A stretch of 5,715 bases of DNA. Source: Sedimentibacter sp. (GTDB lineage Bacteria > Bacillota > Clostridia > Tissierellales > Sedimentibacteraceae). The stretch is taken from the NCBI GenBank assembly GCA_029256005.1, contig JAQSYS010000129.1, positions 1 through 5,715 of the forward strand, written 5' to 3'. A program made the translations under genes and the position numbers. The first letter of the stretch is position 1. The number at the start of each line of letters is the position of its first letter. The notes under the pieces are model-generated. The model made no database searches and was not told the DNA's origin. It saw only the letters and a list, made by a program, of their open reading frames with translations. This document shows, in pieces, positions 1 to 5,676 of this stretch.

Positions 1-233
1 GGAAGTATTCCAAGATACAAAACATCTATACCAGCTGAGTTTAACCCAGATGACAATGCTCCTTCAAGCATATCTCCAGAAATTCTTGTATCCATTCCCA
101 CAACCATCTTTGGCCTTTTTTTGCCCTTTGTCAAAAAGAAGCCGCCAATACGCCCAAGCTTGTATGCCAGTTCAGGTGACAGATCCAAGTTTGCAATTCC
201 TCTCACGCCATCAGTGCCAAATAATTTTCCCAT
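1..233 (-). CDS. glmM: Phosphoglucosamine mutase GlmM, N-terminal part (cut by window edge)
   Basis: GlmM converts glucosamine-6-phosphate to glucosamine-1-phosphate in the cytoplasm, the step leading to UDP-GlcNAc for peptidoglycan. Only the first 77 codons plus two bases are in the window. The translation opens [15 protein letters not shown], the family's typical N-terminus (FGTDGVRG at residues 5-12), followed by the phosphohexomutase segment [11 protein letters not shown] at about 46-56. The catalytic phosphoserine loop (around residue 100 in the family) lies beyond the edge, so activity cannot be checked. The ATG at 233 is chosen because GGAGG lies 4 bases upstream and because the FGTDGVRG motif normally starts a few residues into the protein. 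metA lies 157 bp upstream on the same strand. A promoter-like sequence in that gap suggests glmM can be transcribed separately. The identification is firm; completeness beyond the edge is unknown. Confidence 0.95.
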   Translation of the reverse strand, partial: MGKLFGTDGVRGIANLDLSPELAYKLGRIGGFFLTKGKKRPKMVVGMDTRISGDMLEGALSSGLNSAGIDVLYLGIL

Positions 234-267
234 ATTTCCTCCAAATAAATTACAATATTTAACCTTA

Positions 268-295
268 TTTATACTTTTAAGTACAATAGTCACAA
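268..295 (-). promoter_or_regulatory. Predicted sigma-A-type promoter of glmM
   Basis: On the minus strand, TTGTGA (290-295) and TATAAA (268-273) are separated by 16 bp. This predicts a start near 261 and a leader of about 28 bases before the glmM ATG at 233. The -35 region overlaps a short direct repeat, ACAATAG on the plus strand at 283-289 and 292-298. The region is so AT-rich that other promoter-like matches are possible. The rest of the 234-390 gap holds only a weak 6-bp stem just after the metA stop (TTTATG/CATAAA on the minus strand, loop GCT) and a T8 run, with no convincing terminator. Some metA transcripts may therefore continue into glmM. Confidence 0.45.
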
Positions 296-390
296 TAGAA
301 TTAATAAATCATCTAATATTCTATCACATTTCTATTAAAAAAAATAGTGGCAGGTTATTATTTGTAAATTTTATGAGCCATAAAGATCAG

Positions 391-1332
391 TTATGAATGA
401 TACCAATCCGTTCGATGTTTTCCAATTTCATTTAAATCATAAGGAGTTTCCTGATAAATTATATTAATCCAGTTTTTAAACAACAGGTTTGCATGACTTC
501 TCCACTTTACAAAAGGAGCCTTTGAAGGATCATTGTTAGGATAATAATTCAAGGGAATATTAATGTGTTTACCAAGATTTATGTCTCTGTCGTATTCCTT
601 TTTTAAAGTTAGTGGATCATATTCCGAATGTCCCATTATAAAAATTTGACTATAGTCATCTGTCACAGCAATGTGAACTCCTGCATCCTTAGATTCTGCT
701 AAAATTATCAATTCTTTTATACCCTTGATGTCCTCAGCAGCTACTTCAGTATGTCTTGAATGAGGTACATAAAAAATATCATCAAAGCCATTTAGAAGCA
801 TACACGTTTCATGTTTTTTTTCGTGTTCAAACACTCCGAAAACCTTTTTGTCTAAAATCACTTTATTAAGATTATAATAATAATGAAGAGCCGCCTGAGC
901 ACTCCAACAAATGAACATGGTTGAAGTGACATTGACAGCTGCGAAATCGAGTATCTGCTTCAACTCTTCCCAATAATCAACTTTTTCAAATTCCATTAAT
1001 TCTACAGGAGCGCCTGTAACAATCATTGCATCATATTTTTTATTTTTTATATCATTAATGCTTTTATAATAGCTTTTCATATGACTTTCAGATATATTTT
1101 TTGCATCGTGTGTTATTGTATGAATAAATTCAACATTTATTTGTATGGGAGAGTTGGAAAGAAGTCTTACAAACTGAGTTTCTGTTTCTATTTTTGTAGG
1201 CATCAAATTAACTAAAACAACCTCAAGTGGTCTTATATCCTGTGTTTGAGCTCTTTCACTGCTCATAACAAATATATTTTCATCCTTCATTATTTTAAAA
1301 GCCGGAAGTGCAGATGGGATAATAACAGGCAT
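391..1332 (-). CDS. metA: Homoserine O-acetyltransferase (MetA family)
   Basis: MetA acylates the hydroxyl of L-homoserine, the committed step of methionine synthesis. The 313-residue length is close to family size. The catalytic residues known from Escherichia coli MetA fall at identical positions: Lys47 (MPTK), the nucleophile Cys142 (CWSAQAA), His235 and Glu237 (GHSEYDP), and Arg249. Residue 111 is Glu (TGAPVE), where the succinyl-CoA-using E. coli enzyme has Gly. In Bacillus cereus MetA this Glu is associated with acetyl-CoA use, so the predicted product is O-acetylhomoserine although many databases call the family succinyltransferase. The ATG at 1332 is preceded by AAAGGAG with a 6-base gap. 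The upstream region carries a promoter and two stem-loops but no recognisable SAM (S-box) riboswitch or T-box. No other methionine gene is in the window. Family assignment is very secure; acyl-donor specificity is inferred from one residue. Confidence 0.95.
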   Translation of the reverse strand: MPVIIPSALPAFKIMKDENIFVMSSERAQTQDIRPLEVVLVNLMPTKIETETQFVRLLSNSPIQINVEFIHTITHDAKNISESHMKSYYKSINDIKNKKYDAMIVTGAPVELMEFEKVDYWEELKQILDFAAVNVTSTMFICWSAQAALHYYYNLNKVILDKKVFGVFEHEKKHETCMLLNGFDDIFYVPHSRHTEVAAEDIKGIKELIILAESKDAGVHIAVTDDYSQIFIMGHSEYDPLTLKKEYDRDINLGKHINIPLNYYPNNDPSKAPFVKWRSHANLLFKNWINIIYQETPYDLNEIGKHRTDWYHS

Positions 1333-1352
1333 AATATTCTCCTTTCGATAAC

Positions 1353-1379
1353 ATCTTTTCTTTCGTAAAAGTAAAAGAT
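1353..1379 (-). promoter_or_regulatory. Stem-loop just upstream of the metA ribosome binding site
   Basis: Read on the minus strand, ATCTTTT-A-CTTT-TACG-AAAG-AAAAGAT folds as an 11-bp stem with one bulged A and a TACG tetraloop. It ends 7 bases before the metA Shine-Dalgarno sequence (AAAGGAG, 1339-1345). It would be part of the metA leader RNA and could influence ribosome access or transcript stability. It is A-T rich and weak, and it does not match a riboswitch class I recognise. Confidence 0.35.
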
Positions 1380-1389
1380 AATGTTTTCA

Positions 1390-1437
1390 ATTATATTTAA
1401 ATGACCCTCTTATACAAGAGGGTCATTTGAATATAAT
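1390..1437 (-). terminator. Long palindromic stem-loop upstream of metA (weak terminator or leader hairpin)
   Basis: AAATGACCCTCTT (1399-1411) is perfectly complementary to AAGAGGGTCATTT (1416-1428) around the 4-base loop 1412-1415. Pairing extends outward to 1390/1437, giving about 22 bp with one G-T pair. The GC-rich core stands out sharply from its surroundings. It lies after the 161-residue gene and before metA on the minus strand, which is the position of an intergenic terminator. Neither side has a real T-run; the minus strand continues TCATTTAAATATAATTG. If the promoter at 1445-1471 is used, the hairpin would instead form the very 5' end of the metA transcript. The structure is certain; its role is open. 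Confidence 0.45.
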
Positions 1438-1444
1438 ATATTAA

Positions 1445-1471
1445 TTTATACTAAATATAAATTTTTGTCAA
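1445..1471 (-). promoter_or_regulatory. Predicted promoter of metA
   Basis: A perfect TTGACA (1466-1471, minus strand) lies just after the stop codon of the upstream gene. TATAAA follows at 1445-1450 with a 15-bp spacer; an alternative is TAAATT at 1443-1448 with a 17-bp spacer. The short spacer and the imperfect alternative -10 make this less certain than the other promoters here. Transcription would start near 1438, at the base of the long stem-loop 1390-1437, giving a leader of about 105 bases. Confidence 0.45.
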
Positions 1472-1478
1472 TTATAAT

Positions 1479-1964
1479 TTAAAAGCTCACACTACCAGAG
1501 AGCATTGATGAAAGATTGCTGCAAAATAAATTGTAATTATTAAATACTTCATAGTCATTACAGTTTTTTGCTAATTCTCTTTCTTCTATTAAAAGAGTTG
1601 CAAGTTCATAGAAATTATTAATTAAATCCTTCTTATTGTACTCATCATACGTAAATACTTCATACTTGTTTCCATGCCAGATATTAAAATAATTAATTAT
1701 GTATTCACTATATTCTTTATTTTTTTTAATAAAGCTGTATATACTCATGAATTTATAACTGCTGCTTTGTTTAATCTTATACATATTAATAAAAGTCAAA
1801 TAATCTTTATCTTTATTAATTTGAATAATTCCTTCTATACAACCGATAACGGCTGCTATATAAAAATGATCTGCAACAGTTTCCAATTCTATACTTTCAA
1901 TTTCTAAAATGTTAACATAATTGTCAACAAAAAAATTAACTTCTGATATTTTGTCTCTTATCAT
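1479..1964 (-). CDS. Hypothetical protein, 161 residues, divergent from an XRE regulator
   Basis: I do not recognise this protein. It begins MIRDKISEVNFFVDNY and ends SSMLSGSVSF, is rich in Asn, Tyr, Ile, Lys and Glu, and looks mostly helical and soluble. There is no signal peptide and no convincing membrane span; the most hydrophobic stretch (about residues 34-49, YIAAVIGCIEGIIQI) is interrupted by a Glu. No catalytic or metal-binding motif is evident. The start at 1964 is preceded by GGGAGG with a 5-base gap. The frame stays open to an ATG at 2021, but that codon lies on the -35 box of a strong promoter (1993-2021), so the longer form would not be made from this promoter. The gene is divergent from the XRE gene and shares its control region, which suggests that the regulator controls it. 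metA follows 146 bp downstream. A good ribosome binding site and promoter support a real gene; the function is unknown. Confidence 0.75.
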   Translation of the reverse strand: MIRDKISEVNFFVDNYVNILEIESIELETVADHFYIAAVIGCIEGIIQINKDKDYLTFINMYKIKQSSSYKFMSIYSFIKKNKEYSEYIINYFNIWHGNKYEVFTYDEYNKKDLINNFYELATLLIEERELAKNCNDYEVFNNYNLFCSNLSSMLSGSVSF

Positions 1965-1992
1965 GTCATCCTCCCTACCTCTTATTAAGAAT

Positions 1993-2021
1993 ATAATAAA
2001 CCTAGCTTTACAATTTGTCAA
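1993..2021 (-). promoter_or_regulatory. Strong predicted promoter of the 161-residue protein gene
   Basis: Minus-strand TTGACA (2016-2021), a 17-bp spacer and TATTAT (1993-1998) make a near-consensus sigma-A promoter. The start would be near 1986, leaving about 22 bases of leader that contain the GGGAGG ribosome binding site. The -35 box and part of the spacer lie inside the left copy of the 20-bp repeat (2007-2026), so a protein binding there would be expected to block RNA polymerase. Confidence 0.7.
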
Positions 2022-2056
2022 TATTTATATAATTGTTTTACAATTTGTAAATATTT
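2007..2056. repeat. Tandem 20-bp direct repeat in the divergent promoter region, likely operators
   Basis: TTTACAATTTGTCAATATTT (2007-2026) recurs as TTTACAATTTGTAAATATTT (2037-2056), 19 of 20 bases identical. The copies start 30 bp apart, close to three helical turns, so bound proteins would sit on nearly the same face of the DNA. The left copy covers the -35 box of the minus-strand promoter. The right copy ends one base before the predicted -35 of the XRE gene. This arrangement is typical of an autoregulating repressor, and the adjacent XRE protein is the obvious candidate binder by inference. Confidence 0.7.
2037..2051. promoter_or_regulatory. Palindromic operator TTTACAA-N-TTGTAAA
   Basis: The right copy of the repeat contains a perfect dyad, TTTACAA and TTGTAAA around one central T. 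The left copy (2007-2021) has the same form with one changed half-site base (TTGTCAA), and that change creates the TTGACA -35 box on the other strand. Dyads of this size are commonly bound by dimeric XRE-family helix-turn-helix proteins. A further single half-site-like ATGTAAAC lies at 2085-2092. Confidence 0.55.
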
Positions 2057-2057
2057 G

Positions 2058-2086
2058 TTGTTTTTAGTTATATTCTGCATTATAAT
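2058..2086 (+). promoter_or_regulatory. Predicted promoter of the XRE regulator gene
   Basis: A perfect -10, TATAAT (2081-2086), is preceded with a 17-bp spacer by a weak -35, TTGTTT (2058-2063). Transcription would start near 2093, leaving a leader of about 23 bases with GAGGA (2104-2108) before the ATG at 2116. The weak -35 suggests modest expression. The operator-like palindrome immediately upstream could repress or, by its position next to -35, activate it. Confidence 0.6.
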
Positions 2087-2115
2087 GTAAACTAATCTAA
2101 CTTGAGGAAAAATAT

Positions 2116-2511
2116 ATGAATATAGGAAAAAGGATTCGCTACCTGCGCATTTTAAATAATCTTACATCTAAAGAATTAAGCAAAGCTTTAAATATTTCCG
2201 AATCATCAATTTCTTTATACGAAAATGGGAAGAGGAAACCTACTATTGATATTATCGTCAAAATTGCTGATTACTTTAAGGTGTCAACAGATTTTCTTTT
2301 GTGTGTTGCTGAATCTTCACATATGGAAACATTTCAGTCTGAAACAGATTTTTCTAATGTATTGGAAAGTGTCATTACCTTTTTAAACAATCAAAATTAT
2401 ATATTATTTGAAGGAAATGCCCTTGATGCCAAAACAGTTGTTTTTATAAAAAAAAATATATATAACTTATTAGAAAATATGAAAATGATGGCTGACAGAA
2501 TCAGATATTGA
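2116..2511 (+). CDS. XRE-family helix-turn-helix transcriptional regulator
   Basis: A 131-residue DNA-binding protein. Residues about 4-62 form a classic XRE/Cro-C1 helix-turn-helix: KRIRYLR, then LTSKELSKALNIS (16-28), the recognition-helix region SESSISLYENGKRKP (28-42), and IVKIADYFKVSTDFLL (47-62). The C-terminal part (about 78-125) is helical, and its ILFEGNALDAKTVVFIKKNI segment resembles the short tail with a 'fdG.pLd' pattern that I know from many Firmicutes XRE proteins. It has no peptidase or ligand-binding domain that I can recognise. The ATG at 2116 has GAGGA 7 bases upstream. It is divergent from the 161-residue gene across two operator-like repeats, so autoregulation plus control of that gene is the likely role. 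There is no terminator before the ABC-F gene 89 bp downstream, so read-through into it is possible. The family is certain; the targets are inferred. Confidence 0.93.
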   Translation: MNIGKRIRYLRILNNLTSKELSKALNISESSISLYENGKRKPTIDIIVKIADYFKVSTDFLLCVAESSHMETFQSETDFSNVLESVITFLNNQNYILFEGNALDAKTVVFIKKNIYNLLENMKMMADRIRY

Positions 2512-2527
2512 TATACATTTAATATAA

Positions 2528-2556
2528 TTGAAAAATCAATAAATAGCTGATATAAT
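2528..2556 (+). promoter_or_regulatory. Predicted promoter of the ABC-F gene
   Basis: TTGAAA (2528-2533), a 17-bp spacer and a perfect TATAAT (2551-2556) give a near-consensus sigma-A promoter. The start would be near 2563, leaving a leader of about 38 bases with AAAGGA (2589-2594) before the ATG. The leader is too short for the upstream-peptide attenuators that often precede antibiotic-resistance ABC-F genes. Confidence 0.65.
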
Positions 2557-2600
2557 TATACAGTATTTATTTTCATGCATTAAAATAGAAAGGAATAATT

Positions 2601-4517
2601 ATGATAGTTTTATCATGCAATAATGTTTCAAAGGCTTATGTGGTTGATAATATTATTGAAAATATATCATTTACAATAAATGACAATGAAAGAGTAGGAT
2701 TAATAGGTCTAAATGGAGCTGGCAAGACTACGTTATTTAAAATATTGACGGAGAACTCAGAACTCGATTCTGGGGAAATATATAAGGCTAAAGGTAAAAA
2801 ACTTGGATATCTTAGGCAAAATACAAATATTGAAAGCAATATGTCAATTATGGATGAAATGCTAACTATATTTGATGATGTAATAAAATTAGAAGAATCT
2901 CTTCATAATTTATCACATAAAATAAGCAGCTTCACTGAAAGCGACAATCAGGAAGATCTTGCAGAACTTATGGATTCTTATGCTAGAATGAGCGAGCAGT
3001 TTGAAGAAAAAGAAGGTTACAGTTTCAAAAGCTTAATAAGAGGAGTGCTGAGAGGTTTAGGTTTTTCTGATGTTGAATTTGATAAACCTATAAATTTATT
3101 GAGCGGTGGGCAAAAAAGTAGGGTTATGCTAGCAAAACTCCTTTTAGAAAAGGCAGATATACTTCTTCTTGATGAACCTACCAACCATTTAGATATTAAT
3201 GCTATATCATGGCTTGAAAAGTATATCAAGGATTTCAAAGGTGCAGTCATATTAATCTCACATGACAGATACTTCTTAGACAATACCGTGGACAGAATCT
3301 TTCTTATGGAAAACAAAAGCCTTAAAACATATAACGGTAATTACTCAGAATTTATGAAAAAGAGAAAAACTGAACTTGAACAGGAATTGAGACAGTATGA
3401 TGAGTATGAAAAAGAAATTGAACGTCAGGAAGAAATGATTAAGAGGCTTCATGCTTATGGGAGTAAACGTAATATAAGACAGGCCTTCAGTAGGCAAAAA
3501 GCTTTGGATAAAATAAAAAAAATGGATAAACCAACCGTAGATTCAAAAAGAGTTAAACTTAGGTTCACCCCAAAAGTAAAAAGCGGGAGAGATGTACTTT
3601 CAGTTGAAAATTTATCTGTAAACTACAATGAGCATCAGGTTTTTAACAATATATTTTTAAATATTTACAAGGGTGAAAGAGTAGGGATAATTGGTCCAAA
3701 CGGAATAGGAAAATCAACTTTATTAAAAGTAATAGCAAATAAGTTATATGAATTCAGAGGAACAGTAAATATCGGACATTATGTGCATATAGGTTACTAT
3801 GATCAAGAACAGACTAATCTTGACAGCGAAAGTACAGTGATAGATGAAATATGGGATTACAATCCTAATTTAAATTACTATGAAATACGAACCATGCTTG
3901 CGCAATTTTTGTTTAACGGTGACGATATGTACAAAATAATAAGTGATTTAAGCGGCGGAGAAAAAGGAAGGCTGTCATTATTGAAACTTATGACATCCAA
4001 TGCTAACTTTTTATTGATGGATGAACCTACAAATCACCTAGATATAGATTCAAAGGAGGTCTTAGAGGACGCTCTATTAAATTATGAAGGAACTATATTG
4101 GTAGTTTCTCATGACCGATACTTTTTAAACAAAGTTGCAAATAAAATATATGACATGTCAAAAGATGGTGTGTTCCAGTATTTAGGCAATTATGATTACT
4201 ATATTCAAAAAAAAGCTGAACTTGAGGAAGAGGACGACGAAATTGTTGTATCTAAAACAAAGACGCAACTAAATGCCGAAAAGAAAAAGGAAAGAGAAAA
4301 TATTAAGGATAGACAGCAGCGAGAAAAAATATTAAAAAAACTTGAAGAAGAAATAGAAATGCATGAAAATAAAATTTCTGAATTAGAACTTGCATTATGT
4401 CAACCATCGACATATTCTGATAAAGTTCTAATTATTGAATTAAATGAAAATTTAAACACTTACAAAAGCAACTTAGAAAGTTTATACACACAATGGACTG
4501 AAATTTTAGAAAAATAA
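2601..4517 (+). CDS. ABC-F family ATPase, YdiF-like (ribosome-associated)
   Basis: A 638-residue soluble protein with two nucleotide-binding domains in one chain and no membrane segment, the hallmark of ABC-F proteins, which act on ribosomes rather than as transporters. Domain 1 has Walker A GLNGAGKT (36-43), signature LSGGQ (167-171), Walker B LLLDEPTNHLD (188-198, catalytic Glu192) and switch His221. The linker (about 250-325) is the coiled-coil P-site tRNA interaction motif. Domain 2 has Walker A GPNGIGKST (365-373), signature LSGGE (450-454), Walker B LLMDEPTNHLD (471-481, Glu475) and His504. A charged coiled-coil tail fills about 555-638. Length, order and sequence resemble Bacillus subtilis YdiF. 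The linker is of ordinary length, so antibiotic resistance is not indicated. Both ATPase sites look intact. The ATG at 2601 has AAAGGA 6 bases upstream, and the gene ends with tandem TAATAA. The gene is convergent with tsaD. The class is certain; the exact role is unknown. Confidence 0.95.
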   Translation: MIVLSCNNVSKAYVVDNIIENISFTINDNERVGLIGLNGAGKTTLFKILTENSELDSGEIYKAKGKKLGYLRQNTNIESNMSIMDEMLTIFDDVIKLEESLHNLSHKISSFTESDNQEDLAELMDSYARMSEQFEEKEGYSFKSLIRGVLRGLGFSDVEFDKPINLLSGGQKSRVMLAKLLLEKADILLLDEPTNHLDINAISWLEKYIKDFKGAVILISHDRYFLDNTVDRIFLMENKSLKTYNGNYSEFMKKRKTELEQELRQYDEYEKEIERQEEMIKRLHAYGSKRNIRQAFSRQKALDKIKKMDKPTVDSKRVKLRFTPKVKSGRDVLSVENLSVNYNEHQVFNNIFLNIYKGERVGIIGPNGIGKSTLLKVIANKLYEFRGTVNIGHYVHIGYYDQEQTNLDSESTVIDEIWDYNPNLNYYEIRTMLAQFLFNGDDMYKIISDLSGGEKGRLSLLKLMTSNANFLLMDEPTNHLDIDSKEVLEDALLNYEGTILVVSHDRYFLNKVANKIYDMSKDGVFQYLGNYDYYIQKKAELEEEDDEIVVSKTKTQLNAEKKKERENIKDRQQREKILKKLEEEIEMHENKISELELALCQPSTYSDKVLIIELNENLNTYKSNLESLYTQWTEILEK

Positions 4518-4518
4518 T

Positions 4519-4560
4519 AAAAGTTATCCACCCTTTGTTGATAAGCTGTGTATAACTTTT
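4519..4560 (-). terminator. Hairpin in the convergent spacer, likely terminator of tsaD
   Basis: AAAAGTTATCCAC (4519-4531) pairs with GTGTATAACTTTT (4548-4560) with a single mismatch across a 16-base loop. On the minus strand the stem is followed by ACTTTTATTATTTTTCT, a T-rich tail that suits termination of tsaD transcripts about 70 bases past its stop. The plus-strand tail (CTTTTCTGCAG) also has a short T-run, so the hairpin may work in both directions. The two arms each contain a DnaA-box-like nonamer, so a protein-binding role is an alternative. Confidence 0.5.
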
Positions 4561-4606
4561 CTGCAGTATTACAGGTATCAACAGCTTTATCAACAGCTGT
4601 TGATAC
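4524..4606. other. Cluster of DnaA-box-like nonamers
   Basis: Six nonamers resembling the DnaA box TTATNCACA occur in 83 bp. They are TTATCCACC (4524-4532), TTATCAACA on the minus strand (4536-4544), TTATACACA on the minus strand (4547-4555, an exact match to TTATNCACA), GTATCAACA (4575-4583), TTATCAACA (4587-4595) and GTATCAACA on the minus strand (4598-4606). Four deviate from consensus at the central C, and three of the last group are tied up in a terminator stem or its loop. Binding by DnaA is speculative. No dnaA, dnaN or other oriC neighbour is present. Confidence 0.25.
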
Positions 4607-4613
4607 TTTTTTT
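4575..4613 (+). terminator. Rho-independent terminator of the ABC-F gene
   Basis: GTATCAACAGC (4575-4585) and GCTGTTGATAC (4596-4606) form a perfect 11-bp stem around a 10-base loop, followed directly by seven Ts (4607-4613). This is a textbook plus-strand terminator 58 bases after the ABC-F stop codon. The loop repeats part of the arm, so the right arm can alternatively pair with the loop: TATCAACAGCTGTTGATA at 4588-4605 is an 18-bp perfect palindrome. Confidence 0.85.
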
Positions 4614-4628
4614 ATATTTAACTGTTTA

Positions 4629-5648
4629 TTAATTTGCAAGTTCCAAATTTGGCATTGCATTTAATGAAGAATCTGCAAATTGATTATTTAAATATTTATA
4701 ATACCCGGCACATCCAATCATGGCTGCATTATCCGTGCATAAAATTGGTGAAGGTTTTGTAAATTTATAATTATTCTTTGAACATTCATCTTGAAGCATT
4801 TTTCTTAAGCATGAATTTGATGCAACCCCTCCTGCAAGTGCGACTGTACTACAATCTTTAAGTCTCGCGGCTTTTATTGTTTTTAATACAAGAACTTCAA
4901 CAACAGCCTGCTGAAAACTCGCAGCAACATCCTCTACATTTATTTTTTCATTTTTCTGATCGTTATTGTGTATATAGTTTAATACAGCAGATTTCAAACC
5001 ACTAAAGCTAAAATCCAATGTTTCATCATCGATGACAACTCTTGGGAATTTAATTGCATCTTTATTTCCCAACTTTGCTGCTTCATCTATTAATGGACCC
5101 CCAGGATATCCAAGACCTATTGCTCTGGCTATTTTGTCAAATGCTTCTCCAGCTGCATCATCTCTTGTCTTGCCAAGTATCTCATAATCACCGTAACTTT
5201 TAACATAAACCAAATGCGTGTGTCCACCCGATGCGACTAAACATATGAATGGAGGCTCTAATTCCTTGTCTTCAATATAATTAGCACTGATATGACCTTC
5301 AATGTGATTCACCCCTATTAAAGGCTTATTCCATGCATAAGACAAACCCTTAGCAAAATTAACTCCTACTAAAAGTGCCCCCACCAAACCCGGACCATAT
5401 GTTACAGCTACGGCATCTATTTGCTCTGAGGAAACATTGGCTTTAGTTAATGCCTCTTCAACAACATCATTTATATTTTCAATATGCTTTCTTGATGCAA
5501 CCTCAGGTACTACACCACCAAATTCCTTATGTATTTCTATTTGAGATGATATTATATTAGACAAGACATTTCTGCCATTTTCAACCACTGATGCAGCTGT
5601 TTCATCACAAGAAGATTCTATGGCAAGTATCAATACTTTATCTTTCAT
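4629..5648 (-). CDS. tsaD: tRNA N6-adenosine threonylcarbamoyltransferase TsaD
   Basis: TsaD (also Gcp/YgjD/YdiE) transfers the threonylcarbamoyl group from threonylcarbamoyl-AMP to A37 of tRNAs reading ANN codons, forming t6A. It acts in the cytoplasm with TsaB and TsaE, neither of which is in the window. The 339 residues match the usual length. Landmarks in order: [12 protein letters not shown] (9-20), the metal ligands His115 and His119 in NHIEGH, SGGHTHL (140-146), GEAFDK (167-172), GYPGGP (180-185), FSFSGLK (213-219), ALAGGVASN (270-278) and CTDNAAMIG (304-312) with metal ligand Asp306. The kinase-like ASKHA fold and all of these motifs appear intact. The ATG at 5648 is chosen because GGAGG lies 5 bases upstream. 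Upstream in-frame ATGs overlap that ribosome binding site (5663) or the promoter (5705), so they are not used. The gene converges on the ABC-F gene and probably ends at the hairpin 4519-4560. Identification is certain. Confidence 0.97.
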   Translation of the reverse strand: MKDKVLILAIESSCDETAASVVENGRNVLSNIISSQIEIHKEFGGVVPEVASRKHIENINDVVEEALTKANVSSEQIDAVAVTYGPGLVGALLVGVNFAKGLSYAWNKPLIGVNHIEGHISANYIEDKELEPPFICLVASGGHTHLVYVKSYGDYEILGKTRDDAAGEAFDKIARAIGLGYPGGPLIDEAAKLGNKDAIKFPRVVIDDETLDFSFSGLKSAVLNYIHNNDQKNEKINVEDVAASFQQAVVEVLVLKTIKAARLKDCSTVALAGGVASNSCLRKMLQDECSKNNYKFTKPSPILCTDNAAMIGCAGYYKYLNNQFADSSLNAMPNLELAN

Positions 5649-5676
5649 ATTTTCCTCCATTTTAACAATTGCAATG

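Noticed and set aside
331..346. Possible terminator at the A-rich CTATT/AATAG inverted repeat between metA and glmM
   Set aside because: It has only a 5-bp A-T-rich stem whose loop is the homopolymer run itself, so it does not form a terminator structure.
50..396. Plus-strand open frames across the glmM start and the glmM-metA gap
   Set aside because: They are antisense to the recognisable GlmM coding sequence, have no good ribosome binding site and show no known protein features.
1333..1478. SAM (S-box) riboswitch or T-box ahead of metA
   Set aside because: The conserved S-box core and the T-box sequence (GGGTGGNACCGCG-like) are absent; only two simple hairpins are present.
1674..1907. Plus-strand open frame inside the 161-residue gene
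   Set aside because: It is a hydrophobic-looking shadow of the opposite strand in AT-rich DNA, with no ribosome binding site or promoter.
1965..2021. Longer start of the 161-residue protein (19 extra residues from the ATG at 2021)
   Set aside because: The upstream ATG coincides with the -35 box of the gene's own strong promoter, and GGGAGG sits before the inner ATG at 1964.
2636..3316. Minus-strand open frames within the ABC-F gene
   Set aside because: They run opposite to strongly conserved ABC-F motifs (Walker A and Walker B regions) and are reading shadows.
2601..4517. Antibiotic-resistance ABC-F protein
   Set aside because: The inter-domain linker is of ordinary length, there is no long attenuator leader, and the overall sequence resembles the housekeeping YdiF type.
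4460..4660. Minus-strand 66-codon frame across the convergent spacer
   Set aside because: It spans both hairpins and overlaps the ends of both neighbouring genes, and no initiation signal is seen.
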